Assembly (NCBI GenBank): GCA_900556395.1
Contig: USOQ01000088.1
Coordinates: 1 to 8,850, forward strand
Length of the DNA stretch: 8,850 nt
Origin: Candidatus Segatella caccae
Lineage (GTDB): Bacteria > Bacteroidota > Bacteroidia > Bacteroidales > Bacteroidaceae
Direction of reading: 5' to 3'
The notes below the pieces were generated by a model. It ran no database searches, was not told the DNA's origin, and saw only the letters and a program-made list of their open reading frames with translations. Position numbers and translations under genes: made by a program. Position 1 is the first letter of the stretch. Each line of letters begins with the position of its first letter. Shown here in pieces: positions 6,250 through 8,850 of this stretch.

Positions 6250-7131
6250 TTATTTCCGAGTTGGAATATTAAACTCATTCACTTTGGAAATACATTTTCC
6301 TTCATGAATCACGGATACACAGAAATGGGCCATACCATTCTTCAAACGATTGTCTGCCTTCACCATTGCTGTGTAACGTATGCCACGACCTGGTGCTATC
6401 TTCTCTACATGAATGCTGGGGGAAATAAATATGTGCTTGTTTCCGGTGGTTTCTACAACTGTGGGGACTACATCATAAACAGGATGATTACCACGATTCA
6501 TAATCTCAAAGATAACCTTGCAAGTTTCATTTCTATTCAATGTGTTGTCCTCATTGGCATCGACAAAACGAGCATTGATGATTTCCAAAGTGGGAGAATA
6601 GGACCAGTTGCTACCTAATTGCTCCATCTTAGAACTTGGCATCACCTGGGTAGATGGTTGAGCACTGTAGTCGCCTAAATAGTCTTTTCCATTAAAATCA
6701 TAAAGTCGATCGTCACCACTGTTGGTGGAATCAAAGATGTTGGAATCATTGACAGGGTCGGGATAAACGTTATCTGAATGGTCCATGTTACCTTGTTGGG
6801 ATGAAGCTACTCCACGCATATCATAACTGCTATTGCTTCGTTGCTCTGCACGTCGCTCTGCACGCATCGCCTTATCTCGTTGATACTGATCATACTCATG
6901 CTGCTGACGTTGATCTGCCTGACTCCCTACAATCGCACCTACAGCTGCTCCTCCAGCCATACCGATTATCGTGCCCATATCGGAGCCTCGTGGACCTCCG
7001 CTCAAACCGCCAATAGCAGAACCTAATATTGAACCGATTGAACCGCCCATATATGCACCACTACCTGTATATGTGTCACAGCTAATAAATAACATAACTG
7101 TACAAACTATCAATGCGATAAACTTTTTCAT
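6250..7131 (-). CDS. Glycine-zipper lipoprotein with C-terminal beta domain
   Basis: Taking the start at 7131 gives 293 residues. MKKFIALIVCTVMLFISC is a lipoprotein signal peptide, with acylated Cys18 preceded by F-I-S. Residues 23-70 form a glycine zipper (YMGGSIGSILGSAIGGLSGG, then GTIIGMAGGAAVGAIVG), the sort of segment that packs in or against a membrane. Residues 72-100 are charged and likely helical. Residues 105-175 are Ser/Asn/Asp-rich linker. Residues 178-293 look like an Ig-like CARDB-type beta domain: LEIINARFVDANEDNTLNRNE, then VIFEIMNRGNHPVYDVVPTV. The DANEDNTL stretch resembles a calcium-binding loop. No enzyme motif is visible, so an envelope structural role is likely but not proven. 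An ATG at 7137 (two residues longer) is possible. The in-frame TTG at 7156-7158 is rejected because it lies in the promoter. Transcription is monocistronic and convergent with rlpA. Confidence 0.8.
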   Translation of the reverse strand: MKKFIALIVCTVMLFISCDTYTGSGAYMGGSIGSILGSAIGGLSGGPRGSDMGTIIGMAGGAAVGAIVGSQADQRQQHEYDQYQRDKAMRAERRAEQRSNSSYDMRGVASSQQGNMDHSDNVYPDPVNDSNIFDSTNSGDDRLYDFNGKDYLGDYSAQPSTQVMPSSKMEQLGSNWSYSPTLEIINARFVDANEDNTLNRNETCKVIFEIMNRGNHPVYDVVPTVVETTGNKHIFISPSIHVEKIAPGRGIRYTAMVKADNRLKNGMAHFCVSVIHEGKCISKVNEFNIPTRK

Positions 7132-7155
7132 AATCATCACTTTTAATATACAATG

Positions 7156-7187
7156 CAAAGGTAAATATTTTATAAGAAAAATGCAAA
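7156..7187 (-). promoter_or_regulatory. Bacteroidota-type promoter for the glycine-zipper lipoprotein
   Basis: On the minus strand TTTG (7187-7184) is followed after exactly 20 bases by TACCTTTG (7163-7156), a close match to the phylum's -33/-7 promoter. The transcript would begin near 7151, leaving about 20 bases before the ATG at 7131. This position decides the start codon, since a longer reading from TTG at 7158 would lie upstream of the transcript. Confidence 0.7.
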
Positions 7188-7193
7188 CAAAGT

Positions 7194-7222
7194 TTCCCTA
7201 AAAAGAAATAGGGAATTCCCTA
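7194..7222. promoter_or_regulatory. Operator-like TAGGGAA repeat cluster
   Basis: The heptamer TTCCCTA occurs at 7194-7200 and 7216-7222, and its complement TAGGGAA at 7209-7215. The last two form the perfect 14-base palindrome TAGGGAATTCCCTA (7209-7222). Read toward the lipoprotein gene, two direct TAGGGAA copies sit 22 bases apart, about two helical turns, ending 7 bases upstream of the -33 element (7184-7187). This arrangement suits a dimeric transcription factor. The regulator is unknown. Confidence 0.4.
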
Positions 7223-7248
7223 AAGCCTCAGAAAACAGGACACTAAAC

Positions 7249-7285
7249 AAATATCCGAAAAGAGATTTCATAAAACAGGATATTT
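7249..7285. repeat. 8-bp inverted repeat overlapping a 9-bp direct repeat
   Basis: AAATATCC (7249-7256) and GGATATTT (7278-7285) are perfect inverted copies with a 21-base spacer. AAAACAGGA also recurs directly at 7232-7240 and 7272-7280. The pair lies about 65-100 bases upstream of the lipoprotein -33 element, so it could be a distal binding site. In such AT-rich DNA chance is not excluded. Confidence 0.35.
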
Positions 7286-7512
7286 AGATCCAACAAAATA
7301 GGTACTTAAAATATAGTTTAAAGTATTAAACCACTAATCAAAAAAAGAAAATAATAAGGATAAACTAAATCTTAAAAACAAAAAAAAGAATATAAAAGAG
7401 ACAGGAGAAGAAAGTATAAAAGAACGATAAAAATAAAGTGGAAAAGAAAATATTAAAAAGATGGCAAAAAACCGTGTCGAGGTAAAATAAGTAATAAAAG
7501 CAAAGACGTAAC

Positions 7513-7574
7513 CAGTTTAGTTTACACTACCACCACTAACAAACAAACTACAGTTTAGACTACCAACAAACTAA
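7513..7574. repeat. Imperfect tandem direct repeat
   Basis: The unit 7513-7550 is followed directly by 7551-7574. Both contain CAGTTTAG, then ACTACCA, then ACAAAC and a closing ACTA/CTA. The second unit lacks two 5-base stretches present in the first (after CAGTTTAG and after ACTACCA). It probably arose by tandem duplication. No function is apparent. Confidence 0.45.
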
Positions 7575-7621
7575 TGATTACACTAAATACAAACACAATT
7601 TGCACCAACTTCAAATTAAAC

Positions 7622-7657
7622 AAAAAAAAAGCGCTTTCATAAATATGAAAGCGCTTT
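7622..7657 (-). terminator. Intrinsic terminator of the rpoA-rplQ operon
   Basis: A perfect 13-base stem (7628-7640 with 7645-7657, each arm containing AAAGCGCTTT) closes a four-base loop. On the minus strand it runs into nine T residues (complement of 7622-7630). It lies about 15 bases after the rplQ stop and ends the ribosomal protein operon. Confidence 0.92.
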
Positions 7658-7672
7658 ATATTTGAGAGTTGA

Positions 7673-8173
7673 TTATTCAGCCTTAGGAGCTTCCTCTGCT
7701 GTTGTTGTCTCTGCAGCAACTTCTGCCTGAGGAGCATCTTCTGCCTTTGCCTTACGGCCTGCACGACGAGTCTTCTTAGCAGCAGCCTTAGGAGTCTTAG
7801 CCATGTTCTCATCGAAGTCAACAAGTTCGATGAATGCAATCTCAGCAGCATCACCCTGACGTGTACCCAACTTGATAATACGTGTGTAACCACCTGGACG
7901 ATTGCCTACCTTCTCTGCTACCTCACCGAAGAGAGCCTTAACAGCATACTTGTTCTGAAGATAACGGAATACTACACGACGTGAAGTTGTTGTATCATTC
8001 TTTGAACGAGTAATCAGTGGCTCAACATACTTCTTAAGAGCCTTAGCCTTTGCAAGAGTCGTAGTGATTCTTTTGTGCCCGCTCATGATAAGTGATGTAG
8101 CCATGTTAGCCAACATCGCATTACGATGAGAAGCAGTACGACCTAAATGGTTGAATTTCTTATTATGTCTCAT
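7673..8173 (-). CDS. rplQ: 50S ribosomal protein L17 (bL17)
   Basis: The 166-residue product opens with MRHNKKFNHLGRTASHRNAM, the hallmark of bL17, followed by MATSLIMSGHKRITTTLAKAKALK and later GGYTRIIKLGTRQGDAAEIAFIEL. Residues 1-120 cover the whole conserved protein (127 residues in Escherichia coli). Residues 121-166 are an extension that is first basic (KAAAKKTRRAGRKAK) and then acidic and Ala/Glu-rich. The protein sits on the large subunit near the exit tunnel. The gene starts 30 bases after the rpoA stop, the usual rpoA-rplQ arrangement, and is followed by a strong terminator. Identity is secure; the tail's role is unknown. Confidence 0.97.
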   Translation of the reverse strand: MRHNKKFNHLGRTASHRNAMLANMATSLIMSGHKRITTTLAKAKALKKYVEPLITRSKNDTTTSRRVVFRYLQNKYAVKALFGEVAEKVGNRPGGYTRIIKLGTRQGDAAEIAFIELVDFDENMAKTPKAAAKKTRRAGRKAKAEDAPQAEVAAETTTAEEAPKAE

Positions 8174-8203
8174 TTTTGTTTTTAAATTTTTGGACAGGAG
8201 CTA

Positions 8204-8850
8204 TTAAGCATCCTTGTCTAATTTATACTTTGAAATATCAGTTCCAAAAGAAAGATTCAGACTCTCGAGCAAATCATCAAGCTCTGAAAGCGATTTCTTA
8301 CCAAAGTTGCGGAACTTCAAGAGGTCAGTCTTATTGTACTGTACCAAGTCACCTAATGTCTCAACATCTGCTGCCTTCAAGCAGTTAAGTGCACGAACAC
8401 TAAGATTCATGTCTACGAGGCGAGTCTTAAGCAACTGGCGCATGTGAAGTACTTCCTCATCAAACTCCTGATTGCCTTCTTGATCGGGACTTTCAAGAGT
8501 AATCTTCTCATCTGAGAAGAGCATGAAATGATAAATCAGAATCTTCGCAGCCTCCTTAAGAGCATCCTTTGGACTAATGGAACCATCTGTTGTAACTTCA
8601 AGTACAAGTTTGTCATAGTCGGTCTTTTGCTCAACACGATATGGCTCTACTGAATACTTTACGTTACGAATTGGGGTGTAGATGGAATCGATTGGAAGAA
8701 CGTTTACGTCAGTGCAGAATTCTCGATTCTCATCAGCAGGGACGTAACCACGGCCCTTGTTAATTGTCAAATCTATCTGCATCGAAGCTTTGGCATCTAA
8801 ATGACAAATCACCAAATCAGGGTTTAACACTTCAAATCCAGTCAGATACT
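8204..8850 (-). CDS. rpoA: RNA polymerase alpha subunit, C-terminal two-thirds (cut by window edge)
   Basis: The frame is open to the window edge, showing 214 residues of a protein usually near 330. The visible part begins YLTGFEVLNPDLVICHL and includes KGRGYVPADEN and IDSIYTPIRNVKYSVEPYRVEQKTDYDKL of the N-terminal assembly domain. After an acidic linker comes the DNA-binding C-terminal domain: MNLSVRALNCLKAADVETLGDL and FRNFGKKSLSEL. The residues matching E. coli R265, N268, C269, G296, K298 and S299 are kept, so contact with UP elements should be intact. The protein assembles beta and beta' and contacts activators. The gene's true start and the first third or so are outside the window. A GTG at 8828-8830 is internal, not a start. 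Confidence 0.97.
   Translation of the reverse strand, partial: YLTGFEVLNPDLVICHLDAKASMQIDLTINKGRGYVPADENREFCTDVNVLPIDSIYTPIRNVKYSVEPYRVEQKTDYDKLVLEVTTDGSISPKDALKEAAKILIYHFMLFSDEKITLESPDQEGNQEFDEEVLHMRQLLKTRLVDMNLSVRALNCLKAADVETLGDLVQYNKTDLLKFRNFGKKSLSELDDLLESLNLSFGTDISKYKLDKDA

Larger units (their letters stand above)
7223..7621. other. AT-rich intergenic tract without a credible gene
   Basis: This 400-base stretch between the lipoprotein promoter and the rplQ terminator is very AT-rich and strongly A-rich on the plus strand (about 7320-7510). I see no open frame with a start, ribosome site or recognisable product, and no tRNA. It holds the inverted repeat at 7249-7285 and the direct repeat at 7513-7574. 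It may be an upstream regulatory region or a decayed segment. Confidence 0.6.

Noticed and set aside
7132..7158. Longer N-terminus of the lipoprotein starting at TTG 7158
   Set aside because: The TTG is the last three bases of the -7 promoter element, upstream of the predicted transcript start. The ATG at 7131 gives a normal lipoprotein signal peptide.
7657..7664. TATATTTG on the plus strand, a possible -7 element antisense to rplQ
   Set aside because: It lies at the foot of the rplQ terminator with no TTG at the right spacing (the upstream TTTC/AAAT sequence does not fit). Such an octamer is expected by chance in AT-rich DNA.
8828..8830. GTG as the start of a 208-residue protein
   Set aside because: The frame stays open to the window edge and the residues before it (YLTGFE) belong to the alpha subunit, so this is an internal codon of rpoA.

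Overview
The window reads as chromosome from a member of the Bacteroidota, most likely Prevotella/Segatella or a close relative. Three gene starts are preceded by the Bacteroidota-type promoter (TTG, about 20-22 bases, then TAnnTTTG). Ribosome binding sites are A-rich rather than clear AGGAGG. The protein families also fit that phylum: an L17 with a long charged tail, an RlpA with the TCAHKFYPFGT variant, and a glycine-zipper lipoprotein. Species is not resolved by eye, and no mobile element, CRISPR array, tRNA or rRNA was found.

Layout. Positions 81-5048 (minus strand) hold a two-gene operon. The first gene (2001-5048) encodes a 1015-residue protein with two receiver-like domains, a pyruvate phosphate dikinase-type ATP-binding domain and a conserved C-terminal block. 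Fifteen bases later comes a 634-residue MutS-like ATPase (81-1985) that carries predicted membrane segments in place of the mismatch-recognition domain. Divergently transcribed from the same 103-base gap is rlpA (5152-5832, plus), a secreted double-psi beta-barrel protein of the septal lytic transglycosylase family. The two divergent promoters appear to share one TTGCAA palindrome. A related repeat lies at each end of this three-gene block (about 4-71 and 5862-5953); the inverted arms differ in sequence but remain complementary within each copy.

Positions 5833-6249 separate convergent genes and contain the second repeat copy, a strong bidirectional terminator and two further hairpins. The minus-strand gene at 6250-7131 encodes a lipoprotein with a glycine zipper and a C-terminal beta domain. 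It has a good promoter, with a TAGGGAA repeat cluster just upstream. A 400-base AT-rich tract follows with no credible gene. Positions 7622-8850 are the end of the ribosomal protein/RNA polymerase alpha operon: rpoA (cut by the window edge), rplQ and a textbook intrinsic terminator.

How it fits together. The rpoA-rplQ end is ordinary housekeeping. The less-described part is the receiver/ATP-binding protein paired with a membrane MutS-like ATPase next to a cell-wall enzyme. The dikinase-like protein shows no phosphohistidine domain and the MutS-like protein shows no mismatch-recognition domain, so neither should be assigned the classical activity of its namesake. A joint signalling or envelope-associated role is only an inference from gene order.
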